64,000 nt of DNA from Gallaecimonas xiamenensis 3-C-1 (GTDB taxonomy: Bacteria > Pseudomonadota > Gammaproteobacteria > Enterobacterales > Gallaecimonadaceae), in NCBI RefSeq assembly GCF_000299915.1, contig NZ_AMRI01000004.1, positions 62,001-126,000 of the forward strand, given 5' to 3'. Under the pieces are notes generated by a model. It was not told where the DNA came from, searched no databases, and worked only from the letters and a program-made list of their open reading frames with translations. Of this stretch, positions 1 through 9,055 are shown one piece after another. The translations under genes were made by a program, and so were the position numbers. Within the stretch, counting starts at the first letter, position 1. Each line of letters opens with the position of its first letter.

Positions 1-2
1 CC

Positions 3-392
3 GACGGCCGCTTCCACCTCAATGGCCGCCGCGACCGCATCGTCAAGATCGAGCAAAAACGCCTGTCCCTGGACGCCATGGAAAAGGCCCTGTGCCGCCA
101 GGCCGGGGTCTTTGAGGCCCGCTGCCTGCTGCTGGACGGTCGCCGCCAGCAGCTGGGGGCGGTACTGGTGCTGGACAGGGAAGGGCGCCAGCGCCTGGCC
201 AGCCTTGGTAAACACCCGTTCAACCAGGCCCTGCGCCAGGGCCTGCTGGGTGAATTCGAACCTGTGGTACTGCCGCGCCGCTGGCGGGTAGTGGACGCAT
301 TTCCCCTTAACAGCCAGGGCAAGGTGACCCACCAGGCCCTGCTTTCCCTTTTCGACGATTCCCATGATGCTGCCTTTGCCACCGGTACTTGA
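3..392 (+). CDS. apeH: Acyl-CoA/ACP ligase of aryl polyene pathway, C-terminal fragment
   Basis: Only the last 129 codons are in the window; the gene enters from the left in this frame. The fragment opens with the hinge/A8 motif of adenylate-forming enzymes (GRRDRIVKIEQKRLSL) and ends with an A10-type motif (PLNSQGKV) whose lysine is normally the adenylation catalytic residue. Position directly before a FabZ-like dehydratase and an APE gene series indicates the ligase that activates the aryl starter acid and loads it on a carrier protein. The pathway role is inferred from neighbours, because the substrate pocket lies outside the window. It overlaps the next gene by 29 bp. Confidence 0.85.
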   Translation, partial: DGRFHLNGRRDRIVKIEQKRLSLDAMEKALCRQAGVFEARCLLLDGRRQQLGAVLVLDREGRQRLASLGKHPFNQALRQGLLGEFEPVVLPRRWRVVDAFPLNSQGKVTHQALLSLFDDSHDAAFATGT

Positions 393-720
393 GCGCCGCC
401 TTGACGGTGACGCCCTGATACTGACCCTGGACATGGTTCCCGAACTGGCCCATTTCCAAGGCCATTTTCCCGGCAACCCCATTTTGCCCGGCGTTGCCCA
501 GTTGGACTGGGCGGCCCGTTTTGGCGCCGCCCACTTTGGTCTTAGCCTGGCCTGTAAGCGCCTCGAAGGGGTCAAATTCCAGGCCCTGGTGCTGCCGGGC
601 CAGGTGCTGACCCTGACCCTTTGTTACGATGCCGCCAAGGGACGACTGCACTTTCATTTCGCCTCCCCAAGGGGCGTCCATTCCAGCGGCAAACTGGCCC
701 TGGCCAGGGAGGCGGCGTGA
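364..720 (+). CDS. apeI: FabZ/FabA-like 3-hydroxyacyl-ACP dehydratase (APE)
   Basis: A 118-residue single hot-dog protein. The segment HFQGHFPGNPILPGVAQLDW (residues about 29-48) is the FabA/FabZ active-site helix region with its catalytic histidine and GNPILPGV signature. It would dehydrate 3-hydroxyacyl-ACP intermediates during polyene elongation in the cytoplasm. Two adjacent ATG codons (364 and 367) are possible starts; both lie inside the end of the ligase gene. The stop overlaps the GTG start of the next gene. A second hot-dog dehydratase (8594-9055) is in the same operon, as is usual for APE clusters. Confidence 0.88.
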   Translation: MMLPLPPVLERRLDGDALILTLDMVPELAHFQGHFPGNPILPGVAQLDWAARFGAAHFGLSLACKRLEGVKFQALVLPGQVLTLTLCYDAAKGRLHFHFASPRGVHSSGKLALAREAA

Positions 721-2390
721 GCTTCAAGCCTTGCCTGGTGGTGCCCGTCTACAACCATGGCCCCGCCGCCGAGCGTACCGTACCGGCCCTTTTGGATAGC
801 GGCCTGCCCCTTATCCTGGTGGATGACGGCTCGGCCCCGGACCATGCCCAAATTCTGGACCGGCTGGCGGCAGCCAACGGCGCCATCACCCTGGTGCGCC
901 ACAGCCAAAACCAAGGCAAGGGCGGCGCCGTCATTTCCGGCTTGAAGGCGGCCAAGGAGGCCGGTTTTAGCCACGCTTTGCAGGTGGACGCCGACGGCCA
1001 GCACGCCCTTGAGGACATTCCCCGCTTCCTGGCCGAAGCCCAGGCCGCCCCCACCAGCCTGATTGCCGGCCAGCCTCTGTACGACGGCTCGGTGCCCAAG
1101 GGCCGCCTCTATGGCCGCTACCTGACCCATGTCTGGGTCTGGATAGAGACCCTGGGCTTTCATATCAAAGATTCCATGTGCGGCTTTCGGGTCTACCCCC
1201 TGGCCGCCACCGTCGCCTTGCTGGACAAGGTGCAGCTGGGCCGGCGCATGGACTTTGATATCGAGGTGATGGTGCGCCTGGACTGGGCCGGGGTGCCCAT
1301 CAAGCAGCTTAAGACCCGGGTTATCTACCCCGAGGACGGCGCCTCCCATTTCCAGGCCTGGCGCGACAACTGGCTGATCTCCAAGATGCACACCCGCCTG
1401 GTGCTGGGTATGCTGTGGCGCCTGCCAAAGCTGTTGGGGCGCAAGTGGCTCAAGCCCAAGCATTGGTCGGCCATGGGCGAGCGGGGCAGCCGCCTTGGTA
1501 TGAAGACCCTCTGGCATGCCTACCGGCTGTTTGGCCGCGGCCTGTTCCGTTGTCTGCTGTGGCCGGTGATGGCCTATTTCTTCCTTACCGGCCAGAGCCG
1601 TCGCCACTCCCTTGCTTACCTGGAGCGGCTCTATCAAAGCGGCGCCCTGGCCAGTAAACCCGGCCTTGGCCTGAGCTTTCGTCATCACCTGGCCTTTGGG
1701 GAGTCGATCCTCGACAAGCTGGCCGCCTGGGCCGGCAAGGTCAATAAAGGGGCGGAGCTGCGTTTTGACGGCCGCGAACACCTGGACGCCATCGCCGCCA
1801 GCGGCCAGGGCGCTTTGCTGGTTGGGGCGCATCTTGGCAACCTGGAGCTGTGCCGGGCCCTGTCGGACAAACCCATGACGGTACTGGTGCTCACCGAGCA
1901 CGCCGCCAAGTTCAACCAGTTGCTGGCAGAGATCAACCCGGCTGCGCGGATGAACATGCTGGAAGTGAGCCAGATGGGCCCTGACACCGCCATGGTGCTG
2001 CGCCAGCGCATCGACGCTGGTGAAATGGTGATCATGGTGGGGGACCGCACCTCTGCCAGCAAGGCCGGCCACACGGTGGCAGCGGACTTCCTTGGTCAGC
2101 CGGCGCCATTCCCCATTGGCCCCTGGGTGCTGGCCCACGTGTTGGAATGCCCGGTCTACCTGCTTTTTTGCACACGCCAGCAAGACCATTACCAGGTTTC
2201 CCTTGAGCCTTTTGCCCCAGAGGGCATCAGCCTGGAGCGCAAAACCCGCAGCCAGGCCCTGGCCCTGTGGGCCGCGCGCTACAGCCAGCGGCTGGCCGAG
2301 CATTGCCGTCGCACCCCTTTGCAGTGGTTCAACTTTTTCGATTTCTGGCAGGCCGACAAGGGCCGCCGTCAGCAGGATGACAAGCAATGA
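717..2390 (+). CDS. apeJ: Bifunctional family 2 glycosyltransferase / LpxL-type acyltransferase (APE)
   Basis: A 557-residue fusion. The N-terminal GT2 domain (about residues 1-215) has ILVDDGSA and VDADGQH, the nucleotide-sugar/metal motifs. The C-terminal half (about 280-557) looks like a lysophospholipid/LpxL acyltransferase with an H-x4-E motif, HLGNLE, at His372 and Glu377. Such fusions are typical of APE clusters and are thought to attach the polyene to a lipid or sugar anchor. I place the start at GTG 717, preceded by a good AGGGAGG ribosome site and overlapping the dehydratase stop; longer upstream starts run into the preceding gene. The C-terminal stop overlaps the next ATG. Confidence 0.9.
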   Translation: MSFKPCLVVPVYNHGPAAERTVPALLDSGLPLILVDDGSAPDHAQILDRLAAANGAITLVRHSQNQGKGGAVISGLKAAKEAGFSHALQVDADGQHALEDIPRFLAEAQAAPTSLIAGQPLYDGSVPKGRLYGRYLTHVWVWIETLGFHIKDSMCGFRVYPLAATVALLDKVQLGRRMDFDIEVMVRLDWAGVPIKQLKTRVIYPEDGASHFQAWRDNWLISKMHTRLVLGMLWRLPKLLGRKWLKPKHWSAMGERGSRLGMKTLWHAYRLFGRGLFRCLLWPVMAYFFLTGQSRRHSLAYLERLYQSGALASKPGLGLSFRHHLAFGESILDKLAAWAGKVNKGAELRFDGREHLDAIAASGQGALLVGAHLGNLELCRALSDKPMTVLVLTEHAAKFNQLLAEINPAARMNMLEVSQMGPDTAMVLRQRIDAGEMVIMVGDRTSASKAGHTVAADFLGQPAPFPIGPWVLAHVLECPVYLLFCTRQQDHYQVSLEPFAPEGISLERKTRSQALALWAARYSQRLAEHCRRTPLQWFNFFDFWQADKGRRQQDDKQ

Positions 2391-3910
2391 CAGTGGTATT
2401 CGGCCAAGGGTCGGTTTCCCTCGAGGACATTAACGCCATAGCCCGCCGTGAAAAGGCGGCGGAGCTGGACCCAAGCCCGGCCTTTCGCGCCCTTATCGAC
2501 AAGGGCGCAGCCTTCTTGGACCGCCTGTGGCGTGAAGAAGGCAACATCTATGGGGTGACCACCGGCTACGGCGACTCGGTGACCGTGGATGTGCCCCGGG
2601 AGCTGGTAGAAGCCCTGCCCCTGAACCTGACCCGTTTTCACGGCTGCGGCCTTGGCCGCCATTTCAGCCTGGAAGAGGGCAGGGCCATCGTCGCGGCGCG
2701 TCTGGCGTCCCTGGCCAAGGGCCACTCCGGGGTCAGCTGGGCGCTCCTTGAGCGCCTGCAATGGCTGCTGGCCGAAGACGTGATCCCGGTGATCCCCGCC
2801 GAAGGTTCGGTGGGGGCCTCGGGGGATTTGACACCCCTGTCCTACGTGGCCGCTGCCCTGGTAGGGGAGCGGGACGTCTATTACCAGGGCCAGGTGCGCC
2901 CGGTGGCCGAGGTGCTCAAGGAAAAGGGCATGGCCCCCTTGACCCTCAAGCCCAAGGAAGGCCTGGCCATCATGAACGGCACCGCCGTGATGACGGCCCT
3001 GGCCTGCCAGGCCTTTGACCAGGCCCAGGGGCTGTCGGCCATGGCCACCCGTATCACGGCGCTGATGAGCCTGGCCCTCAAGGGCAACGCCTACCATTTC
3101 GACCAGACCCTGTTCGCGGTCAAACCTCATCCCGGCCAGGGATTGGTTGCGGCGCGGCTGCGCCAGGATCTCAACTACCAGGGTGAGCAGAGCCACAGCC
3201 GCCTGCAGGACCGTTACTCCCTGCGCTGCGCCCCCCATGTCATTGGCGCCCTGGAAGACGCGCTGCCCTGGCTGCGCGGCCTGATCGAAACCGAACTGAA
3301 CAGCAGCAATGACAACCCCATCATCGACGCCCTGGGGGAACAGGTGCTGCACGGTGGCCACTTCTACGGCGGCCACATCGCCATGGCCATGGACACCCTC
3401 AAGGTGCAGGTGGCCAACCTCGCCGATTTGCTGGACCGCCAGTTGGCGTCTTTGGTGGATACCAAGTTCAACAACGGCCTGCCGGCCAACCTGACCGGTG
3501 CCCAAGGGGCGGAGCGGGCCATCAGCCACGGCTTCAAGGCGGTGCAAATTGGCGCTTCCGCCTGGACCGCCGAGGCCCTCAAGCACTGCATGCCCGCCTC
3601 GGTCTTCTCCCGCTCCACCGAGTGCCACAACCAGGACAAGGTCAGCATGGGCACCATAGCGGCCCGCGACTGCCTGCGGATCCTGACCCTGACCGCCCAG
3701 GTCACGGCGGCGGCGCTGCTGGCGGCCTGCCAGGGGGTGTGGCTAAGGGAGCGAGACCAGGAGCTGCTGGTCACCGCCGAGCTGCGGGATTTTGTCGGCC
3801 AGGTACAGCGCCTTTGCCCGCCGGTGGTGGCCGACCGGCCTCTGGAAGGTGCCCTTCGCCAGCTGAGCGGCCAGCTGCTGGACGGTCAGTGGAGGCTCTA
3901 TGAAGCGTGA
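2387..3910 (+). CDS. Aromatic amino acid ammonia-lyase (HAL/PAL/TAL family)
   Basis: The 507-residue protein has the MIO-forming Ala144-Ser145-Gly146 in GASGDLTPLS, the lid tyrosine Tyr55 (IYGVTTGYG), NSSNDNPIID, and YSLRCAPHV, all hallmarks of the MIO ammonia-lyase family. It probably deaminates an aromatic amino acid to a cinnamate-type acid, a possible APE starter. The selectivity pair in the alpha-helix after the lid loop reads Phe84-His85 (LTRFHGCGLG), unlike Ser-His of histidase, His-Leu of tyrosine lyases or Phe-Leu of phenylalanine lyases. Substrate is therefore uncertain. No hut genes are nearby, which argues against histidine catabolism. ATG 2387 overlaps the previous stop. Confidence 0.88.
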   Translation: MTVVFGQGSVSLEDINAIARREKAAELDPSPAFRALIDKGAAFLDRLWREEGNIYGVTTGYGDSVTVDVPRELVEALPLNLTRFHGCGLGRHFSLEEGRAIVAARLASLAKGHSGVSWALLERLQWLLAEDVIPVIPAEGSVGASGDLTPLSYVAAALVGERDVYYQGQVRPVAEVLKEKGMAPLTLKPKEGLAIMNGTAVMTALACQAFDQAQGLSAMATRITALMSLALKGNAYHFDQTLFAVKPHPGQGLVAARLRQDLNYQGEQSHSRLQDRYSLRCAPHVIGALEDALPWLRGLIETELNSSNDNPIIDALGEQVLHGGHFYGGHIAMAMDTLKVQVANLADLLDRQLASLVDTKFNNGLPANLTGAQGAERAISHGFKAVQIGASAWTAEALKHCMPASVFSRSTECHNQDKVSMGTIAARDCLRILTLTAQVTAAALLAACQGVWLRERDQELLVTAELRDFVGQVQRLCPPVVADRPLEGALRQLSGQLLDGQWRLYEA

Positions 3911-4316
3911 AGCGACGGTGGAAATTGAAGTGCCTTTTCACGACTTGGACCCCATGAACGTGGCCTGGCACGGCAACTACCTCAAGTACTTCGAGCTGGC
4001 CCGCTGCGCCCTGCTCGACACCATCGACTACAACTACCCGCAGATGGAGGCCTCCGGTTACGTTTGGCCCATCGTCGATCTGCGGGTCAAGTACGTTAAG
4101 TCGGCGGTCTTTGCGCAAAAGCTGCTGGTTACCGCCAGCCTCAGCGAGTTCCACAACCGGCTGCGCCTGGACTACCTGGTGCGCTGCAAGGCCAGTGGCG
4201 CCAAGCTCACCAAGGGTTACAGCATCCAGGTGGCGGTGGACAAGCAAAACGGCGAAATGCAGTTCGTCTCCCCCAAGGTGCTCTTCGATAAATTGGGGGA
4301 AGCATGGCCGCACTGA
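3900..4316 (+). CDS. apeK: 4-hydroxybenzoyl-CoA thioesterase-like protein (APE)
   Basis: A 138-residue hot-dog thioesterase of the YbgC/4HBT type. The motif HDLDPMNVAWHGNYLKYFELAR (residues 14-35, the Asp before the helix being the presumed catalytic residue) is clear. In APE clusters this enzyme is thought to release or edit thioester-bound intermediates. ATG 3900 lies inside the end of the ammonia-lyase gene and the 3' end overlaps the following LolA-like gene by 13 bp, indicating translational coupling. Confidence 0.88.
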   Translation: MKREATVEIEVPFHDLDPMNVAWHGNYLKYFELARCALLDTIDYNYPQMEASGYVWPIVDLRVKYVKSAVFAQKLLVTASLSEFHNRLRLDYLVRCKASGAKLTKGYSIQVAVDKQNGEMQFVSPKVLFDKLGEAWPH

Positions 4317-4798
4317 GCCTGGCGCTGCTGGCCATGAGCCTGGCCAAACCGGCCCCCTGTGGCCAGTTCGAACAGCAAAAAATGCTGCCGGGGCTCAGTA
4401 AGCCCTTGGTCAGCCCCGGCCGTTACGGCTTGCGGGACGGCGCCCTGGTCTGGCACAGCCTGAGCCCCTTTGAAAGCACCCTGATCATCAAAGGCAGCGG
4501 CCTGTACCAGCAGCTGCCGGGGCAAGAGCCGGTGCAGCTGGCCTCCGCCGACAACCCTTTGGTGGCCAGCCTGGCCAGTTTGCTGCCGGCCGTTATCCAA
4601 GGGGACCAGGCTGCCCTCGAGACCCACTTTGTGGTGTCCCAAGAGGCGGCCGGGCTGCGCCTTGTGCCCAAGGACGCTTTGCTCAAGGCCGCCCTTGAGG
4701 CCATCGACGTGGAAGGCCAGCCCCCGGCGCTTATCCGCATGCTCGAACCCCAGGGCGGCCAGACCTTGATTCAATTGACCCCGGGGACCTGCCAGTGA
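4304..4798 (+). CDS. apeL: LolA-like outer-membrane lipoprotein carrier (APE)
   Basis: A 164-residue protein with a hydrophobic N-terminus (MAALSLALLAMSLA) that could be a Sec signal. The rest has the alternating beta-strand pattern of LolA-like carriers, including an FESTLIIKGSGLYQQ segment. Together with the MMPL exporter just downstream it should move the lipid-linked polyene across the periplasm. Its start overlaps the thioesterase and its stop overlaps the GTG start of the exporter. Assignment rests on fold-like features plus conserved gene order more than on a single diagnostic motif. Confidence 0.8.
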   Translation: MAALSLALLAMSLAKPAPCGQFEQQKMLPGLSKPLVSPGRYGLRDGALVWHSLSPFESTLIIKGSGLYQQLPGQEPVQLASADNPLVASLASLLPAVIQGDQAALETHFVVSQEAAGLRLVPKDALLKAALEAIDVEGQPPALIRMLEPQGGQTLIQLTPGTCQ

Positions 4799-6909
4799 GG
4801 TTTTGGGCGCTGCTGCTGACCCTGGTGGCCCTGCTTGGCCTGCGTCTTGGGCTAGGGGTGTCTCCTTCGGCCCAGTTGGCCGATCTGCTGCCCCCCGGCC
4901 TTGGCGCCCAAAGCCAGGCGGAGAAGGACAGCTTCCCGGTGCTGCAAGACCGCTTTGACCGCCAGCTCTGGCTGCTGGTGGAGGCCAAGGACCCGGATGC
5001 CCTGGTCAGCCGAGGCCAGGCCCTGGCGGCCTCTGCCAAAGAGGCGCCTTTTGTGGCGGCGGTGCAAGGGGGCCCCAGCGATGGCTACCAGGCTCTGGGC
5101 CGCTACCGGGGCCAACTGCTGGCCGATGCCGACCGGCAACTGCCTGACCAAACCCTGTTGAACCGCGCCCTGGCCCTGTGGCTGGGGCCGGTGCCGTCAA
5201 GCCTCAAAGCCGACCCCTTGCTGACCTTCAGCCACTGGCTTGAGGCCCAGCAGCCCCATGCCAGCAGCCTGGCCCTGCACCAGGGCTGGCCCCTTTGGCA
5301 TAAGGACGGCCACTATGCCCTGGTGTTGACCCTGACCCTCAAAGATTCGGCCTACGACAGCCGCCAGCAGGGGGCTGTCCAGCAGTGGCTGCAAAGCCTG
5401 GGGCCGGATGTGGAGGCCACCGGCACCGTGCTGTACGCCGCCAAGGGAGCCCAGCAGGCCCAGACGGAAGTCAGCCGTTTCGGCACTTTGGCCCTGGTGG
5501 CAGTGCTGGTGCTTATCTTCTGGGGTTTTGGGGGCTGGCGGGCCATCCGCTTTATGGGCGGCTTGCTGCTGCTGTCGCTGCTGGGCGCCCTGGCCGGCCT
5601 GTGGTGGTGTTTTCCCAAGGCCCATTGGCTGGCCCTGGTGATGGGGGCCAGCGTCATCGGCATCTGCGCCGACTATGGCTTTCATGCCCTGGCCGCCGGC
5701 AAGGACCAGCCCGGCATTCGCCGGCCTTTGCTGTGGGGCCTGGTGTCGAGCCTGCTGGCCTACGGGGTGATGAGCCTGTCTCCTTTCCCGGGACTTGCCC
5801 AGCTTGGGGTAACGGCGGTGGCGGGGCTGCTGACCGCTTATCTCTATGTGCGCTTTCTGGCCAAGGTGCCCGACAGCCCCAGCCGCCACTGGCCAGAGCG
5901 TTTGCTGGTGGTGCTGGACAAGGTGCGCCGCCCTGGCGCCGTGGTGCTGGCCCTGGGGCTGCTGGTCTTTATCACCCTGGGGGTGACCCGGCTGTCTTTT
6001 GAGGACAATGTGCGCCAGTGGCAACCCAAGGATCCGGCCCTGCTGGCGGTGGAAGGGCGCCTGGCCTATTGGCTGGGTGCTCGGCCGTCCGGGCAATACC
6101 TGTTGGTACCGGCCAAGGATGTGCAAGGGGTGCTGGCAGCCGAAGAAGCCTTAAAGCCCCGTTTGCAGGCCCTGGTGGCATCGGGAAATTTGCAGCAATG
6201 GCTGGCGGTCAGTCAGGCTGTGCCGTCCCAGGCGCGCCAGCAGGCCGATTGGCAGCGCTTGACGGCGCTTCGCCAGCGCCTTGACGCCCTTTTGGGAGGC
6301 GCCCTTGGCCCGGCACCGGCCTTTGACAGTGGTTTGCAACCGGGCGCCTTGCACGATGACGGCCGCCTGGCCCTGCTGCTGGACGGCCCGGCTCCGGCCA
6401 GCGTCATATTGCCGCAAGGGTTGACCGAGCAGGGCGCCGCGCAACTTGGCGATCTGCTGCTGGTCAGCCCGGCCGACAAGGCCAGTGCCGTTTTCAGCCA
6501 TTATCGGGATCAAATTCTGACCCTGCTGGCGGTGGCCCTGGCGGTCCTGGCCATGGTGTTGGTGCTGTGCCTTAGGGGCCGCGGCCTGGCGGTGCTGGCC
6601 ACCAGCCTGGCTGCCCTGGGGGCAGGCCTTGCCATACCGGCTTACCTGGGCCAGCCCTTCAACCTTATCCATGCCCTGGCCCTGGTGCTGGTATTGGGGC
6701 TTAGCCTCGATTACGGCTTTTTCTTTGCAACCGGCCCCAGCAAGGCGCCCCATACCCTGTTGGCGGTGCTGCTGTCCATGGTGTCCAGCCTGTTTGCTTT
6801 CGGCTTGCTGACCGCCTCCAGCACCCCGGTGTTGGTGGGCTTTGGCGCCGTGGTCGCGGCCGGCCTGCTAAGCGCCTTCCTGGCCAGCCTTTTTTGGGCA
6901 AGACCATGA
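4795..6909 (+). CDS. apeM: MMPL/RND-family exporter (APE)
   Basis: A 704-residue inner-membrane protein with the duplicated MMPL layout. There is one N-terminal membrane helix, a periplasmic loop to about residue 225, a helix cluster at about 228-400, a second periplasmic loop, and a second helix cluster from about 575 to the end. The motifs GASVIGICADYGFHAL and LVLGLSLDYGFFFATG place Asp in matching positions of each half, as in proton-coupled RND/MMPL transporters. Expected to export the lipid-bound aryl polyene. The start is GTG 4795, overlapping the preceding TGA. Confidence 0.92.
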   Translation: MRFWALLLTLVALLGLRLGLGVSPSAQLADLLPPGLGAQSQAEKDSFPVLQDRFDRQLWLLVEAKDPDALVSRGQALAASAKEAPFVAAVQGGPSDGYQALGRYRGQLLADADRQLPDQTLLNRALALWLGPVPSSLKADPLLTFSHWLEAQQPHASSLALHQGWPLWHKDGHYALVLTLTLKDSAYDSRQQGAVQQWLQSLGPDVEATGTVLYAAKGAQQAQTEVSRFGTLALVAVLVLIFWGFGGWRAIRFMGGLLLLSLLGALAGLWWCFPKAHWLALVMGASVIGICADYGFHALAAGKDQPGIRRPLLWGLVSSLLAYGVMSLSPFPGLAQLGVTAVAGLLTAYLYVRFLAKVPDSPSRHWPERLLVVLDKVRRPGAVVLALGLLVFITLGVTRLSFEDNVRQWQPKDPALLAVEGRLAYWLGARPSGQYLLVPAKDVQGVLAAEEALKPRLQALVASGNLQQWLAVSQAVPSQARQQADWQRLTALRQRLDALLGGALGPAPAFDSGLQPGALHDDGRLALLLDGPAPASVILPQGLTEQGAAQLGDLLLVSPADKASAVFSHYRDQILTLLAVALAVLAMVLVLCLRGRGLAVLATSLAALGAGLAIPAYLGQPFNLIHALALVLVLGLSLDYGFFFATGPSKAPHTLLAVLLSMVSSLFAFGLLTASSTPVLVGFGAVVAAGLLSAFLASLFWARP

Positions 6910-7445
6910 AAAAAATCATTTTTATCTGTATAACCCTGCTGCTGGCCGGCTGCCAGAGCACCCGCCAGCTGGGCCCTACAGTGCCTTTGGGCAGCCAGCT
7001 CAGCTGGCAGTTGCCGCCTTTTGACTGGGTACAGGCCCCCAGTACCCGTACCCAACAGGTGGTGGCCTGGCACGGCGACAAGCGCTGGCAATTGCTGGGG
7101 GAGATGCAACTTGCCAAGGACAAGCTCAGCCTGACTGCGGTCAGCGGCTTTGGCAGCTTTTTGTTCCAGGCCAGCTTTGACGGCCAGGGATTTACCCTGA
7201 CCAAGTCGCCGCTGCTGCCGGCCGAGGCCACCCCGGAGCAGCTGCTGGCCGACCTGTTGCTGGCGCTGCTACCGGTAGAGCGGCTGCGCCAAAGCCTTGT
7301 GGGCAGCGGCGCCACTGTGACCGAGCAGCAGGGACTTCGCGTCGTGCATTTTCACAAGGACATGGTCCGTATCCAGTACCTGCCCAAGGGCTTTCGGTTC
7401 GAGCAGCTGGCCCTGGGATACGGATTTGAGGTGACTTATGACTGA
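6906..7445 (+). CDS. apeN: DUF3261 family lipoprotein (APE)
   Basis: ATG 6906 overlaps the exporter stop and gives a 179-residue protein beginning with a lipoprotein signal (MKKIIFICITLLLAGCQS, lipobox LAGC, Cys15). The mature part is a compact beta-rich domain. Lipoproteins of this family occur next to the LolA-like and MMPL genes in APE clusters, so it is probably a periplasmic or outer-membrane partner in pigment transfer. It lacks catalytic motifs that I can recognise. It ends 8 bp inside the following ketosynthase gene. Confidence 0.82.
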   Translation: MKKIIFICITLLLAGCQSTRQLGPTVPLGSQLSWQLPPFDWVQAPSTRTQQVVAWHGDKRWQLLGEMQLAKDKLSLTAVSGFGSFLFQASFDGQGFTLTKSPLLPAEATPEQLLADLLLALLPVERLRQSLVGSGATVTEQQGLRVVHFHKDMVRIQYLPKGFRFEQLALGYGFEVTYD

Positions 7446-8604
7446 TCTTTACCTGTCGGCCCCCGGTATCGTCTGCCCCCTGGGAGCGGCCCTGGCGCCG
7501 GTTGCCGAGGCCCTGTTTGCCGGCCACAGCGGCCTGGTCAGCCAGGACGGCCTGCTGGCCGGCCGCAGCACCTGGGTAGGGGCCATCACCGCCGCCTTGC
7601 CTGCGGTGCCAAGCCGCCTTGAGCGCCTCGATTGCCGTAACAACCGCATCCTGATGCTGGCCCTGGATCAGATAGCCCCGGCTATCGACGCCGCCAAGGC
7701 CCGCCATGGCGCGGCGCGGGTAGGGGTGGTGCTGGGCTCTTCTACCGCCGGTATCGACAAGGGCGAGCTGGCCCTGAAAAGCTGGCAGCAAGAGGGGCAG
7801 TTGCCCGCCGACTTTCATTACGAGGTCCAGACCCTGGGCTCGGTAGCCCGTTTTGCCGCCCAATACCTGGGGCTGGAAGGCCCCTGTTACAGCCTGTCCA
7901 CCGCCTGTTCGTCTTCCGGCAAGGCCTTTGCCAGTGCCCAGCGCCTGATCGCCGCCGGCCTGGCCGACGCCGTGGTGGTGGGGGGCGTAGACAGCCTGTG
8001 CCGCCTGACCCTCAACGGCTTTGCCGCCCTGGAGTCCATCGCTCCCGGCCCCTGCGCCCCCTTTACCGAGGGCCGCCAGGGCATCAGCATCGGGGAAGGG
8101 GCGGCGGTGTTCCTGCTGTCCAAAGCACCTGGGGCGGTGCGTCTGGCCGGGGTCGGGGAGTCCTCCGACGGTTACCATATTTCGGCGCCGGACCCGGCCG
8201 GCGGCGGCGCTCGCCGGGCCATGGACCAGGCCCTGGCCCAGGCCGGCATCGAGGCGGCCCAAATCGACTATGTGAACCTGCACGGCACCGGTACCCCCAA
8301 GAACGACGAGATGGAAGGGCACCTGATGGCGGGTTATTTCCCGCACCGGCCCTGGGTGTCCACCAGCAAGGCCCAGGTGGGCCACGCCCTGGGGGCGGCC
8401 GGCGCCCTGGAAGCGGCCTTTTGCTACCTGGCCCTGACCCAGGACAGGTTGCCGCCCCAGCTGTGGCGCGGCGAACCCGACTCGCAGCTGCCGGCCCTGC
8501 GTTTTACTGCGCCCAACCAGCAGGCGCCTGTTCGCTATGCCATGTCCAATTCCTATGCCTTCGGTGGCAGCAATGTCAGTGTGATCCTTGCCCATGAACC
8601 CTAA
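7438..8604 (+). CDS. apeO: Beta-ketoacyl-ACP synthase (APE ketosynthase)
   Basis: A 388-residue thiolase-fold condensing enzyme with an intact Cys-His-His triad: Cys157 in STACSSSGKAF, His282 in NLHGTGTPKNDE and His316 in KAQVGHALGAAG. In studied APE systems this ketosynthase pairs with a chain-length factor (ApeC), which is not in this window. It would perform decarboxylative condensations with malonyl-ACP. ATG 7438 overlaps the lipoprotein gene and its end overlaps the next dehydratase gene, so the synthase block is translationally coupled. Confidence 0.92.
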   Translation: MTDLYLSAPGIVCPLGAALAPVAEALFAGHSGLVSQDGLLAGRSTWVGAITAALPAVPSRLERLDCRNNRILMLALDQIAPAIDAAKARHGAARVGVVLGSSTAGIDKGELALKSWQQEGQLPADFHYEVQTLGSVARFAAQYLGLEGPCYSLSTACSSSGKAFASAQRLIAAGLADAVVVGGVDSLCRLTLNGFAALESIAPGPCAPFTEGRQGISIGEGAAVFLLSKAPGAVRLAGVGESSDGYHISAPDPAGGGARRAMDQALAQAGIEAAQIDYVNLHGTGTPKNDEMEGHLMAGYFPHRPWVSTSKAQVGHALGAAGALEAAFCYLALTQDRLPPQLWRGEPDSQLPALRFTAPNQQAPVRYAMSNSYAFGGSNVSVILAHEP

Positions 8605-9055
8605 ACCGACCTTTGGTCCCCCGGACCAGTACATCGCCCACAGGCCGCCCATGGCCCTGCTGCAAGAGGTGCTGGAGGTGGGGGACGATTTTGCCCGCTG
8701 CCGGCTGGTGGTGGACCCCCAAAGCCCCTTTGCCACCCCAGAAGGAGTGCCCAGTTGGGTAGGTATCGAGTACATGGCCCAGACCATCGCCGTGTACGCC
8801 GGCTACCTGGCCGAGCAGGCCGGTGAGCCGGTCAAGCCCGGCTTTTTGCTGGGTACCCGCCGCCTGGAGGCGGATTTCGACTTTTTCTACCTGGGGGATT
8901 GGGTGGAGATTGAAGCGCGCCGCGCCCTGATGCAGGAAGACGGCCTGAGCGTATTCACCTGCCTTATCCAGACCCCCAAGGGCCAGCAAAAGGCCCAATT
9001 GACCGTTTATCAACCCCAGGACGCCAGCGCCTTCCTGGCAGGAGCACAAGCATGA
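8594..9055 (+). CDS. apeP: 3-hydroxyacyl-ACP dehydratase, hot-dog fold (APE)
   Basis: I choose ATG 8594 over an upstream TTG; it gives 153 residues starting MNPKPTFG. The sequence IAHRPPMALLQEVLEV resembles the histidine-bearing strand of ApeP/FabZ-like dehydratases, and VGIEYMAQTIAVYAGYLAEQ is the central hot-dog helix. It would be the second dehydratase of the polyene cycle. It overlaps the ketosynthase by 11 bp and the ketoreductase by 4 bp (ATGA). Confidence 0.88.
   Translation: MNPKPTFGPPDQYIAHRPPMALLQEVLEVGDDFARCRLVVDPQSPFATPEGVPSWVGIEYMAQTIAVYAGYLAEQAGEPVKPGFLLGTRRLEADFDFFYLGDWVEIEARRALMQEDGLSVFTCLIQTPKGQQKAQLTVYQPQDASAFLAGAQA

Noticed and set aside
654-2387. A 577-codon minus-strand frame opposite apeJ.
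   Set aside because: The + strand has a clear glycosyltransferase-acyltransferase fusion; the shadow lacks motifs.
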